A program made the translations under genes and the position numbers. The notes below the pieces were generated by a model that had not been told where the DNA came from, ran no database searches, and worked only from the letters and a program-made list of their open reading frames with translations. 30,684 nt of DNA from Polyangium jinanense (GTDB lineage Bacteria; Myxococcota; Polyangia; Polyangiales; Polyangiaceae), in NCBI RefSeq assembly GCF_028435365.1, contig NZ_JAGTJJ010000095.1:1-30684 (forward strand). Reading direction: 5' to 3'. Within the stretch, counting starts at the first letter, position 1. The number at the start of each line of letters is the position of its first letter. This document shows, one piece after another, positions 7,641 to 15,878 of the stretch.

Positions 7641-9740
7641 TTGTCGTCTCACCGGAAATTCGCCCTCGCAGCCGAGACGCCCGAGCACGCGCGGGCCGAG
7701 CACACGCATCTGCGTATCCTGGCGAAAGCGGCGAGTCGGCTGGTCCTTTGCGACGAGCCGTCGGAGGTGCTCGGGTCGCTCTTCGAGGAGCTGGCGAACG
7801 ACCTCGGCGTCGAGCTTTACTTCAATTACATGGTCGGCGAAGTGCCGGGCACCCTCGTCCTCGAATCGGCCTCGGGGTTCTCGGCCGAGGACAAGCTCCG
7901 ATACCGGCAGATCACGTTCGGCCAGTACATGTGCGGGACCGTCGCCGCGACCCGGAAACCCCTCATCGCCTTCGATCTCCAGCAATCGAACCTCTGCATC
8001 GGCACGGAATTGAAAAAGTCGGGCGTCCAGGCATATGCAGGATATCCACTGATGTCGCACGGCCGCTTGCTCGGCACCCTGGCGTTCGCCAGCACCAAGC
8101 GACCACGCCTCCACGCCGACGAGCTCCAGCTCATGCAGCTCCTCAGCGATCAAATTGCGGCGGTGCTCGAACGCAATCGCCTGGTCCATAGCCTGCAGGC
8201 GAGCGAACAGACGGCACAGCGCCACCTCACGCTCCTCCAAAACGTCTATTCCACCGCCCCGGTGGGCCTCTGCTTTCTCGACCGGGAGCTCCGGTACGTG
8301 CACGTCAACGAGACGCTCGCGCGCATCACCGGCCGGTCCGTCTCCGAGCATCTCGGCCGCACGCTCGGCGAGTTCATCCCCGAAGCCACGCCGTTCAAGG
8401 AGTTATGCCAGCGGGTCCTCGACACGGGGCAGGCGGTCACGAATTGCGAGCTCCGTCATGAGCGGCCCGAGGGGGATCGGCATTGGCTGGTCAGCGTCCA
8501 CCCCGTGCACGGCGAGGCCTCCACGCTCCTCGGCATCAACGTGGTCGTGCAGGAGGTCACGGAAAGAAAGCGCGCCGAACAGGCTCTACGCGAGAGCGAG
8601 CAGGCGCTCCGAGAGGCCGACCGCCGCAAGGACGAGTTCCTCGTGATGCTCGCCCACGAATTGCGCAATCCCCTCGCCCCCATTCGTACGGCCATTCAGG
8701 TTCTCGACATCACGGGCGGCACCGCCCCGGACGTGGTCCGCACGCGCGAGATGATCCAGCGCCAGGTGACGCACATGGCCCGGATGATCGACGACCTGCT
8801 CGACGTGTCGCGTGTCGCCCGCGGCAAGATCGAGCTGCGCAAGGAGCCGTGCAACCTCGCGCGGATCGTCCGCCAGGTGGCCGACGATTATGGGCCTGCG
8901 TTCCGGGGCAATGGCATCGAGCTTCTGGTCTCGCTGCCGGACGAACCCGTCTGGACCCTCGGGGATCACACGCGCCTGGCGCAGGTCATCGGCAACCTCC
9001 TGCACAATGCGCTCAAATTCACGGACGCGGGCGGACAGGTGCTCGCTTGCCTCGTGACGGATCCAGCGACGAACAGCGCGACGATCGTGGTGCAGGATTC
9101 GGGGATCGGCATGGAGCCCTCGATGATCCCGCGCGTCTTCGAGACCTTCAGCCAGGCCGACAGCAGCCTCGATCGAAAGCGCGGCGGCCTCGGGCTCGGG
9201 CTCTCGCTCGTGCGGAGCCTGATCACGCTGCACGGCGGCTCCGTCGAAGCCCACAGCGAGGGTCCGGGATGCGGCTCGACCTTCCGCGTGCGGCTGCCGC
9301 TCTCGTCCGCGCCGACGCGTTCCATCGGACAACCGGAGCCCGCCCGGCCCGTCTCTCCTTCGCGGGAAGAGACTTTGCGGGTGCTCGTGGTCGAGGACAA
9401 CCGCGACACCGCGGACATCCTCAAGGAATTGCTCGTCCTCCTCGGGTATCGCGCCGAGGTTGCATATACCGGGCCTTCGGGGCTCGACGTGGGGCGCAGG
9501 CTCGCGCCGGACGTGGTGCTCTGTGACCTCGGTTTGCCGGGAATGGACGGCTATGCGCTGGCGCGGGCGCTGCGGGCCGATCCGGCGACGGCGAGGGCCT
9601 ATCTCATCGCGCAGACCGGGTACGGTCACGCGGAGGATCGCCGCCGGGCGCGGGAAGCGGGCTTCGATCTGCACATGACGAAGCCGATCGATCCGACCGA
9701 GCTCGAGCGTGTCTTGTCCTCGGTCGCGGCGCGCGCTTAA
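7641..9740 (+). CDS. GAF-PAS hybrid sensor histidine kinase with C-terminal receiver
   Basis: The 699-aa cytoplasmic sensor kinase has no TM segment. Domains in order: GAF (about 22-178), PAS with PAC (about 192-312), a short coiled linker, HisKA (about 328-395) with phospho-acceptor His339 in LAHELRNP, HATPase (about 440-555) with the N box around Asn456 and the DSGIGM and GLGLGLS boxes, and a receiver domain (about 579-697) with Asp629 in CDLGLPGMDG and Lys681. The whole phosphorelay start is therefore intact. No separate response regulator adjoins it, so it is an orphan hybrid kinase, common in myxobacteria. The start is uncertain: TTG 7641 is the only candidate that keeps a full GAF domain, since the next ATG falls near residue 64. 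Confidence 0.92.
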   Translation: MSSHRKFALAAETPEHARAEHTHLRILAKAASRLVLCDEPSEVLGSLFEELANDLGVELYFNYMVGEVPGTLVLESASGFSAEDKLRYRQITFGQYMCGTVAATRKPLIAFDLQQSNLCIGTELKKSGVQAYAGYPLMSHGRLLGTLAFASTKRPRLHADELQLMQLLSDQIAAVLERNRLVHSLQASEQTAQRHLTLLQNVYSTAPVGLCFLDRELRYVHVNETLARITGRSVSEHLGRTLGEFIPEATPFKELCQRVLDTGQAVTNCELRHERPEGDRHWLVSVHPVHGEASTLLGINVVVQEVTERKRAEQALRESEQALREADRRKDEFLVMLAHELRNPLAPIRTAIQVLDITGGTAPDVVRTREMIQRQVTHMARMIDDLLDVSRVARGKIELRKEPCNLARIVRQVADDYGPAFRGNGIELLVSLPDEPVWTLGDHTRLAQVIGNLLHNALKFTDAGGQVLACLVTDPATNSATIVVQDSGIGMEPSMIPRVFETFSQADSSLDRKRGGLGLGLSLVRSLITLHGGSVEAHSEGPGCGSTFRVRLPLSSAPTRSIGQPEPARPVSPSREETLRVLVVEDNRDTADILKELLVLLGYRAEVAYTGPSGLDVGRRLAPDVVLCDLGLPGMDGYALARALRADPATARAYLIAQTGYGHAEDRRRAREAGFDLHMTKPIDPTELERVLSSVAARA

Positions 9741-11410
9741 AACATCCGCAGGCCAATCGTGAGGCCGGGCCAGCCGAGAATGGGGTTCGCGTTCGTCGGG
9801 TTGAGCCCGGAACTGTCGTAAGGCGCGAGCAGGGCGTCTTCCACCGAACGCGCATTCACGACGGTATAACTCGGGCCCGCGAAGACGCCGAGCCGCGCGC
9901 CGATTTCCAGGGCGGCGACCGCGCGCACCTGCGCGAGGTACGCGGTGGGCGCGAGGCTCGGCGTTTCGTGGAGCGAATACCCGAGGAGGTCGAGGTCGAC
10001 GGAAAACCGCTTCGAGATCTGCACGTGCCCGCCGAGGCCCAAGGTGAGCGCGAGGCGCCGCTCCGTGCCCACGAGGCGCGTGCCGATGCCGTAGATGTTG
10101 TGCATGTAATCGCCGCCGTGCTCGATGCCGGCCATCACGATGCCCGTCTCCTGCCCCCAGAGATCGATGTGCAGGCGGCCGCGGCGGATGATGTTGAGCA
10201 GGCCAAACGACAACGTGGAGCGGTCCGCGTAGTTGACGAGCCCGAGCTGCACGCCCTTCACGGGGCCCGCGGCCACATTGACGGCGCCCATCTGCACGCC
10301 CGATACGGCTCCCCCCGCGATGTTCAACGCGCCGATCTGCGCGCCGACCACGTCGCCCGCGATGCCGAGGGCGCCCATCTGCATGCCGAAGACCGGCCCC
10401 GCGGCGATATCGATGGCGCCGAGCTGTACGCCGCGGAGCGAGGATGCGAAATTGAATCCGCTTGCGGCTTGCACACCGCGCACGGGGCCGGCCACGATGT
10501 TCGCGACGGCGGTGAGCTGCACGCCGCAGGCGAATTCGCGCTCGATGTTCAATCCCAAGCCGACTTCGAGGCCATCGAGGCCCGTGGCATACCCGGCGAG
10601 GAAGTTCGCCGAGACGTTGTGCACGACGTTCGACCCCCGGCTCGTCGACATGCCGACCCGCGGAAGCACGTTGGCGCCGGCAAAGAACTGTGTGGCGTCA
10701 TGACGCCAGCAAGGCGCGAGCTCTTCGAGCGAGGGCGTCCGTGTGGGCGTGGCGGGGGGCCCGGCTGCGGGCGCGGAAACCGGTGCAGGCGCAGCCTTTC
10801 GAGGCGCGTGGGGGTTTTCTGGCGGAGCCGCCTTTGCAGGTGGTTCCTGCGCCGGAGGCTCATTTGTTTCTGCAACGGGCGGAGGCTCGACGGGCGCGTC
10901 GCTCGGCGCCTCCCTCGGCGCTTCCGCTTCACTCGGAGCGGCTGCGGGGTTGTCCTCGGGCCGTTTGCCGAGCAACGCCGCGAGCTCGGCGGCCTCGTCG
11001 CGCGCCAGGTTTCCAGCGAGCAAGGCCAACGTCTCCGCCGTGCGATCGGGGTCGTCCGGAAGATCGATCGTGCGACCGACGCTCGCTCCCTCGCCGCCTG
11101 CGCGATACGTCAGCGTCACGCGCCGCCCGCCCTCGCCGCGCAGAACGAAGGAAGCCTTCCCCGCGGGCGCCGCGCCCGAAAGGACAACCGGCTTGCCAAT
11201 CTCGCGACCGATCGCCGCGCGCACCGCTTCCGGATCCACGTCCCAGGGCAACCCCTCGACGACGAGGACGACGGCGCTGCCCGCCGGCTCCTCGGCGTGC
11301 GCCGCGCCGGCATACGTGGAAATGGCGAGCGGGCCCGCGGCGAGCAAGGAGACGCGGAGCGCGAGGAGAATGGCGCGCGAGGCCCTCGTGGCGGCGTCGT
11401 TTCGGTTCAT
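9737..11410 (-). CDS. Envelope protein with 14-15-residue GVQxGAxNIAxG repeats
   Basis: The 557-aa product has a signal peptide (about residues 1-40). An N-terminal domain of about 110 residues is followed by a long Pro/Ala/Glu-rich disordered linker (about 150-230). The C-terminal half (about 240-557) looks like an outer-membrane or beta-rich domain, with alternating polar and hydrophobic strands and a final aromatic residue (GLRMF). Within it, about six repeats of 14-15 residues follow the pattern G-[VMA]-Q-x-G-A-x-x-I-A-x-G-x-V, such as GAQIGALNIAGGAVS and GVQMGAVNVAAGPVK. The regular period suggests a beta-solenoid or stacked beta hairpins. No enzymatic motif was recognised. ATG 11410 gives the signal peptide. 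It lies downstream of the ECF sigma/anti-sigma pair on the same strand and is a likely target or sensor of that pair. Confidence 0.75.
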   Translation of the reverse strand: MNRNDAATRASRAILLALRVSLLAAGPLAISTYAGAAHAEEPAGSAVVLVVEGLPWDVDPEAVRAAIGREIGKPVVLSGAAPAGKASFVLRGEGGRRVTLTYRAGGEGASVGRTIDLPDDPDRTAETLALLAGNLARDEAAELAALLGKRPEDNPAAAPSEAEAPREAPSDAPVEPPPVAETNEPPAQEPPAKAAPPENPHAPRKAAPAPVSAPAAGPPATPTRTPSLEELAPCWRHDATQFFAGANVLPRVGMSTSRGSNVVHNVSANFLAGYATGLDGLEVGLGLNIEREFACGVQLTAVANIVAGPVRGVQAASGFNFASSLRGVQLGAIDIAAGPVFGMQMGALGIAGDVVGAQIGALNIAGGAVSGVQMGAVNVAAGPVKGVQLGLVNYADRSTLSFGLLNIIRRGRLHIDLWGQETGIVMAGIEHGGDYMHNIYGIGTRLVGTERRLALTLGLGGHVQISKRFSVDLDLLGYSLHETPSLAPTAYLAQVRAVAALEIGARLGVFAGPSYTVVNARSVEDALLAPYDSSGLNPTNANPILGWPGLTIGLRMF

Positions 11411-11471
11411 CGCGGACTTCGTGCCCGGAGGCTGCCCATTCGTTCTTTCAGCGCGCACGATTCGAAAGGAA

Positions 11472-12281
11472 TCACGGCGTGGGGCCGCGCATCGCGTCGA
11501 GCAGTGCTTTTGCCTCGGCCTTGCGATAACCACCGAACGAGCCCGAGGCGAAGAGCTCGAGCGTCCGCTCCGCCTCGGCCGTTCGTCCGAGCCGCACGAG
11601 GCAAAGCGCGCGGTTGTAATGCGCCTCGGGCGCGAAACGACCCCGCGGCGCCGCCCGCAAATAGGCGTCCCACGCGGCCAGCGCGGCGCCCGGATCCCGC
11701 GTGACGAAATGGGCCTGGTGGGCTGCGCGGTACAATGCGTCGTCCGTGTCGACCCGAGGCGCAGGCGCGGCGGCGGCAGGTGCTTCAGCAACGTCGGCAG
11801 CCTTCTCGCTCGACTTCGGAGGCTCTGCTGCGGCAATCTTTGGAGCCGAAACAATTTGAGCACCAACGGTATCGACGGACGCAACCTGGGGCTCGCTCGG
11901 CGGCGGAACCTCGGGCTCGGCCGCCTTCTCCGCGGGCACCTCCGCCGGGGCCGCTCCCTTCACGTTTTTCGCGACAGGCACCGCCGCCGGCGCATTCGGC
12001 ATCGCCTCCGCGGGCGCCTCTTCTTCATCTCTTCCGAACCCGAGATCGTGCTTGAGCTCGTACCAGACGTCCGGCAATCGGTGTGTCGCCTCGGCCCACG
12101 CGACCGAGCCCACGAGCACGGCGGCGAGCGGGACCATCACGCGGATCGCCGCGAGCTTGCGCGCGCGACGCGCCTTCAGCGTGGCGAGCACGCGGGCGCG
12201 CGTCTCGGCTTCGCGGCCCTTCGATGCGTCGGCATCGTCGCGGAGCGCGCGGGTCGCGGCGCGGAGCACGTCGTCGTTCAT
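11472..12281 (-). CDS. Single-TM protein with C-terminal TPR, probable anti-sigma factor
   Basis: The 269-aa product has a charged cytoplasmic N-terminus (residues 1-43), one TM helix (about 46-64), a Pro/Ala/Glu-rich periplasmic stretch (about 85-180) and a C-terminal helical region (about 185-265) with a TPR-like helix pair (AHYNRALCLVRLGRTAEAERTLELF). Its ATG overlaps the sigma factor stop as ATGA. Overlap with an ECF sigma gene and the N-in/TM topology make it a probable anti-sigma factor. The His/Cys zinc motif of ZAS-type anti-sigmas is absent. The TPR end resembles the region before tol-pal system proteins or FecR-like regulators in myxobacteria. It is followed 61 bp later by the repeat-containing envelope protein. 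Confidence 0.75.
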   Translation of the reverse strand: MNDDVLRAATRALRDDADASKGREAETRARVLATLKARRARKLAAIRVMVPLAAVLVGSVAWAEATHRLPDVWYELKHDLGFGRDEEEAPAEAMPNAPAAVPVAKNVKGAAPAEVPAEKAAEPEVPPPSEPQVASVDTVGAQIVSAPKIAAAEPPKSSEKAADVAEAPAAAAPAPRVDTDDALYRAAHQAHFVTRDPGAALAAWDAYLRAAPRGRFAPEAHYNRALCLVRLGRTAEAERTLELFASGSFGGYRKAEAKALLDAMRGPTP

Positions 12282-12880
12282 CGGCTCTCCTCCTCTTCGA
12301 GCAGGGCCCTGAGCTTCTGCTTCGCGTGGAACACGCGCGTGCGCGCCGTGGCCTCGGGCACGCCCATGATCTCGGCGGCCTCGCGCGCGCTGCGATCCTC
12401 GACCTCGCAGAGCACGAACGCCACACGTTGCGGTACGGGAAGCTGATCGAGGGCGCGGTCGAGCGCGCGGGCCAGCGCGGCGCGGCTCACGTCCCGCTCC
12501 GGGTTCGGCGTGTCCGGCAAGGGCTCGCGGCCGAGCCTCTCGAGGACCGCGCGACGCCGCGCAGCCGAGCGCAGGTGATGGCGAGCGTGGTTCACGGCGA
12601 TCGACACGAGGAACGTCTTGAGCGACGACTCGCCGCGGAACCGCTGCGCCGCGCTGGGCAGGCTGACGAACACGTCGTGGACGAGATCCTCGGCGGCCGC
12701 GTCGTCGCCGGTCAGGCGGCGGGCGAAGGCGCGCACGGTGGCGTAGTGCTCGTCGTACACCTCGGCGATCGCGGAGCTTTCACCGCGACGCAGCCGCTCC
12801 ACGAGCTCTTCCTCGGCCCGGGCGGCGCTGGCCGTGGGGCGCGAGAAGAAGAGAGGCGCAAGCAGATCGAGGGCCCTCAT
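12278..12880 (-). CDS. ECF-family RNA polymerase sigma factor
   Basis: The 200-aa product is a group IV sigma factor. Region 2 spans about 30-95, with the DEHYATVRAFARRLTGD helix and the DLVHDVFVSL core-binding motif. A linker with NPERD follows. Region 4 (about 140-195) has the helix-turn-helix AREAAEIMGVPEATARTRVF. Both DNA-binding regions and the expected length are present, and no extra C-terminal sensor domain is seen. The start is ATG 12880. The TGA stop overlaps the next gene's ATG by 4 bp, which is typical of sigma/anti-sigma pairs. The 239 bp upstream to the divergent gene at 13120 hold no gene; no convincing autoregulated ECF promoter (GGAAC plus spaced GTC) was identified. Confidence 0.93.
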   Translation of the reverse strand: MRALDLLAPLFFSRPTASAARAEEELVERLRRGESSAIAEVYDEHYATVRAFARRLTGDDAAAEDLVHDVFVSLPSAAQRFRGESSLKTFLVSIAVNHARHHLRSAARRRAVLERLGREPLPDTPNPERDVSRAALARALDRALDQLPVPQRVAFVLCEVEDRSAREAAEIMGVPEATARTRVFHAKQKLRALLEEEESR

Positions 12881-13119
12881 CGCCCCCCTTCGTGCCCGGA
12901 AAGATGCGCTTCGTTCAAGGCCCAACGTCGATTTCGTGCCCCCGGGGCGAACCGGTCCGGGAGGACGTTCCGGGGGGTTCTTCATTTGGTGCTGTCTCGT
13001 ACAAACGGAAAAAGGTTTGAACGAACGGCGGGGGATGGGGCACCGAGGGGCGAATCGACGGAAGGCGCGCGGGTGGCGAGCCTTCGTCGGGACAAACTTA
13101 CCACCGTTCGAGGTGACGA

Positions 13120-13812
13120 ATGATGACGCGTCGCGCGGCCCATGCTTGGGCTTTCGGGTTGTTTCTGTCCATGGTGACGGTGACGGGCGGGTGCTACATC
13201 GAGCACGGGAACGGCTCGTGGGACGATGACTGGTCCGACGGATCGGGCGAGTACGGGCCGGCCGGGATCTGCTTCGACATGTGTGATCACCTCGCCGGAT
13301 GCGGGGCCATCGACGGGAGCGCGCACGTCGCGTGCATCGATGGCTGCAATGCCAAGCACGCGTCGACGCCGTATCTGGTGGAGACGGGCTGCCTCTGCGT
13401 GATCGAGGCGGGGTGCGTGGATCTCGGCGCCTACGATTGTCCGGGCGCACCGCTGCCCACCCCTTCCGGCAACGACGGGGCCGGCGGCTACGGCAGCGTC
13501 GGCGTCGGCGCCGGCGGGTACAGCACCGGCGGCAATGGCGCCGGCGGGTCCAGCACCGGCGGCAATGGCGCCGGCGGCGAAGGTGGCTGGGAGGCGGTCG
13601 AATGCGTGGCCGATTGTGATTGTCCGAGCGGCTCGTCCTGCATCGACGGCGCGTGCAAGGTCGCCTGCGCGGCGTCGTGCGAATGCCCGACGGGCCAGAG
13701 CTGCGTCGGCGGCTCTTGCGAGGCGCCGCCCGCGCCGCAGCTCCCCTGCCAGGTGGATTGCGATTGCCCGAGCGGCCAGGTGTGCAGCGCGGGTGTGTGC
13801 GCAGGCGATTGA
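13120..13812 (+). CDS. Cys/Gly-rich secreted lipoprotein with CDCPSGQxC repeats
   Basis: The 230-aa product has a lipoprotein signal (about residues 1-24, VTGGC, Cys25) and an acidic Asp/Ser/Gly stretch. A Cys-rich domain (about 50-110) resembles the small myxobacterial domain with CFDMCDHLAGC and CIDGC. A Gly-rich region holds a 10-residue repeat (GGNGAGGSST), then comes a C-terminal array of three CxCPSGxxCxxGxC units (about 160-225). The paired cysteines suggest a disulfide-stabilised, surface-exposed protein. Function is unknown; such proteins are common in Polyangiales and are often adhesin- or matrix-like. The AGGTG at 13111-13115 supports ATG 13120 or 13123. It is convergent with the zinc-ribbon gene that ends 2 bp later. 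Confidence 0.8.
   Translation: MMTRRAAHAWAFGLFLSMVTVTGGCYIEHGNGSWDDDWSDGSGEYGPAGICFDMCDHLAGCGAIDGSAHVACIDGCNAKHASTPYLVETGCLCVIEAGCVDLGAYDCPGAPLPTPSGNDGAGGYGSVGVGAGGYSTGGNGAGGSSTGGNGAGGEGGWEAVECVADCDCPSGSSCIDGACKVACAASCECPTGQSCVGGSCEAPPAPQLPCQVDCDCPSGQVCSAGVCAGD
13511..13578. repeat. 30-bp in-frame tandem repeat, about 2.2 copies
   Basis: Two copies of a 30-bp unit (13511-13540 and 13541-13570) differ at one base and are followed by a partial third. They encode GGNGAGGSST-type decapeptides in the Cys/Gly-rich lipoprotein. A multiple of three keeps the frame, so copy number could vary without loss of function. Confidence 0.75.
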
Positions 13813-13814
13813 GC

Positions 13815-14138
13815 TTACTTCTCTTCGCCCTCGTCGTCCCGGGGAATCCAGTCGGGCGGCCGGACAAACGCGGGGGGCCCCGGCGGGCCGAATCGGTACT
13901 CCGACGGCGCAGGCGCGTTGGCCGGCAGCGGCGGCGCGCCATACCCCGGGACCGGCGGCGGCGCGCCGCTCGATGGATCCCACGGAGGAGGGACCGAAGG
14001 CGGCTCCGGCCAAGATTCAGGAGGGGGCGGGCGGTTCTCCTCCGTGTATCCGAGAAACCAGTTACACGACACGCAATGAACGTCCTTGAGCGAATTCAAG
14101 GCCCGGCACATCGTACACGGTCGGGTCGCAGGGGACAT
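13815..14138 (-). CDS. Small zinc-ribbon protein with Pro-rich tail
   Basis: The 107-aa product is an N-terminal zinc ribbon with two CxxC knuckles (CTMC at 8-11 and CVSC at 22-25), then a Pro/Gly-rich, probably disordered tail ending in acidic residues. There is no signal peptide or TM, so it should be cytoplasmic. A GGAGG lies just upstream of the start on the coding strand and supports ATG 14138. It is co-directional with the next zinc-ribbon gene (14157-14459), 18 bp downstream of its stop, so the two are probably one transcript. The role is unknown; zinc-ribbon/Pro-tail proteins can be adaptors. No catalytic motif was seen. Confidence 0.7.
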   Translation of the reverse strand: MSPATRPCTMCRALNSLKDVHCVSCNWFLGYTEENRPPPPESWPEPPSVPPPWDPSSGAPPPVPGYGAPPLPANAPAPSEYRFGPPGPPAFVRPPDWIPRDDEGEEK

Positions 14139-14156
14139 GGTCGGAGCCTCCTTGCT

Positions 14157-14459
14157 TCAATCCGTCCCCGCGTCCTGACCGCCGCCCGCGCCTCCCGCGC
14201 CGCTCTCGCCTCCCGCGCCGCCCTCGCCTCCCTTCCCTCCCCCGCCCGATCCGTCAATCGGCGGACCGCCATAGGCCGCGGTCATCACGCAGCCCTCGGC
14301 CGCCGCCGCCGCGAGGGTCAGCCCGAGTAGAAGCGCCGCCGCGCTGCGGAGCGGCGTGCCGCCCTCGCCGCGCAGGCGAGCGCCGCAATGAGGGCACTCG
14401 CTCTCGGTCGATCGCGCATGACACCCACAGGCCGAGCAGAGGACGAGGCTGGGAGGCAT
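14157..14459 (-). CDS. Zinc ribbon-TM-GlyCys small protein with Gly-rich tail; candidate rSAM partner
   Basis: The 100-aa product has an N-terminal zinc ribbon (CSAC near 8-11 and CPHC near 23-26) and a short basic stretch. One hydrophobic helix (about 40-56) ends in AAEGC, which resembles but does not match a standard lipobox. A tail of almost pure Gly with Ser, Glu, Lys and Ala ends in GQDAGTD. The start ATG 14459 gives the ribbon at once; upstream in-frame ATGs are possible but would only add basic sequence. It is transcribed divergently from the first radical SAM/SPASM gene with 88 bp between starts. Its layout matches the small protein at 15879-16253, which lies between the two rSAM genes. 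That makes it a candidate substrate or partner; this is inference from position and design. Confidence 0.7.
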   Translation of the reverse strand: MPPSLVLCSACGCHARSTESECPHCGARLRGEGGTPLRSAAALLLGLTLAAAAAEGCVMTAAYGGPPIDGSGGGGKGGEGGAGGESGAGGAGGGQDAGTD

Positions 14460-14547
14460 GTCGTGATGGTCGCAACGACCCGGCAGCCTCGTCAAGCGCT
14501 CTCGCGCCCCGCGACACGAAAGCACGAAACGGTTAAGCTCGACGCCC

Positions 14548-15834
14548 ATGGCCGAGCCTGCGATCCCCGAGACGACCCCCGCCCCCCGCGCGCGCAGGCC
14601 CGAGGACGGCGACGCGCCCATCCCGCTCTTCGCCGTCTGGGAGCTGACGATGAAATGCGATCAGCCCTGCCAGCATTGCGGGTCCCGCGCCGGCCACGCC
14701 CGGAATGCCGAGCTCTCCACGACCGAGGTCCTCGACGTCGCCGACAGCCTCGCTCGCCTCGGCTGCCGCGAGGTCGTGCTCATTGGCGGCGAGGCGTATC
14801 TGCGCGAGGACATCCACGCGGTCGTCGGGCGCCTCGCCGGGCATGGGCTGCGCGTCGTCATGCAGACGGGCGGCCGCGCGATGACAGTCGAGCGGGCGCG
14901 AAAGCTACGCGACGCCGGCCTCACGGTGCTCGGCGTCTCCGTCGACGGGACGGCCCCGATTCACGACGAGCTCCGCGGCAATCGAGGCAGCCACGCCGCC
15001 GCGATGCGCGCGCTCGACGCCGGCGCCGCCTCGGGGCTCCTTCTCACCGCGAATACGCAGATCAATCGGCTGAACATGGGCGTCCTGCGCGAGATCGCCG
15101 CAGAGATTCGCGCCCGGGGCGCGCTCGCGTGGCAGGTGCAGCTCACGGTGCCGATGGGACGCGCGGCGGATCGGCCCGAATGGATCGTCGAGCCGTGGCA
15201 CGTGGTTCCGATCATCGACACGCTCGCGGCCATCCAGCGCGAGGCGGCGATCGAGGCCCAGGGCAAGGGATGGATCTTCGACGTCGTGGCGGGCAACAAC
15301 CTCGGTTATTACGGCCCGCACGAGGCCCTGCTCCGCTCGCGACCGGGCGGCCAGGAGGCTTACTGGAGCGGCTGCCGTGCCGGAATTTCCGGCATCGGCA
15401 TCGAATCCGACGGAACGGTAAAGGGCTGCCCTTCGCTGCCCACGGCGCCTTACGCGGGCGGCAACGTGCGCGCGCTCTCGCTCGACGCCATCTGGGAGCA
15501 CGGGGAAGCCCTACGATTTGCCCGCGAGCGGACGGAGGACGAGCTCTGGGGATTCTGCCGGACCTGTTATTTCGCCCCGTATTGCCGCGCAGGCTGCTCG
15601 TGGACCACCCATTGCACGCTCGGTCGGCGCGGAAACAATCCCTTCTGTTATCACCGGGTGAAGGAGCTCGAAAAACGCGGCGTACGCGAGCGCATCGAGA
15701 AGCGGAAAGACGCGCCGCAAATGCCCTACGACTTCGGCCTCTTTGAGCTCGTCGAGGAGCCGCTCGGGGCGGAAACGGCGAGCCTGACGACCGGCGACGC
15801 GCCGCGGCGCAGGTTGCCGATCGCTTCCGATTGA
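14548..15834 (+). CDS. Radical SAM/SPASM-domain enzyme (paralog A)
   Basis: The 428-aa enzyme has the radical SAM 4Fe-4S site CxxxCxxC (Cys37, 41, 44 in CDQPCQHC) in WELTMKC context and the GGE-type SAM motif IGGEAYL near 79-85. A C-terminal SPASM region follows: Cys276, Cys294, then Cys337, 340, 346, 350 (CX2CX5CX3C), plus Cys356 and Cys367. SPASM enzymes of this length modify ribosomal peptides or proteins (PqqE, AlbA and anSME types) in the cytoplasm, using auxiliary clusters. There is no RiPP-recognition (PqqD-like) N-terminal domain. It is followed after 44 bp by a zinc-ribbon small protein and then by paralog B. ATG 14548 was chosen because it begins a normal-length N-terminus; no strong Shine-Dalgarno is visible. 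The specific reaction cannot be assigned. Confidence 0.9.
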   Translation: MAEPAIPETTPAPRARRPEDGDAPIPLFAVWELTMKCDQPCQHCGSRAGHARNAELSTTEVLDVADSLARLGCREVVLIGGEAYLREDIHAVVGRLAGHGLRVVMQTGGRAMTVERARKLRDAGLTVLGVSVDGTAPIHDELRGNRGSHAAAMRALDAGAASGLLLTANTQINRLNMGVLREIAAEIRARGALAWQVQLTVPMGRAADRPEWIVEPWHVVPIIDTLAAIQREAAIEAQGKGWIFDVVAGNNLGYYGPHEALLRSRPGGQEAYWSGCRAGISGIGIESDGTVKGCPSLPTAPYAGGNVRALSLDAIWEHGEALRFARERTEDELWGFCRTCYFAPYCRAGCSWTTHCTLGRRGNNPFCYHRVKELEKRGVRERIEKRKDAPQMPYDFGLFELVEEPLGAETASLTTGDAPRRRLPIASD

Positions 15835-15878
15835 CAAGGACCGCCCGCTGCGTTGTCCTTTCACGAGGAGCCCTCGCC

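Noticed and set aside
10743..12446. 567-residue plus-strand open frame
   Set aside because: Shadow over the repeat protein and anti-sigma gene; Ala/Gly/Ser-rich start and Arg-rich end with no recognisable fold.
12881..13119. Possible ECF-type autoregulatory promoter upstream of the sigma gene
   Set aside because: A GGAAC is present on the minus strand, but no matching -10 GTC-type element at the right distance was found.
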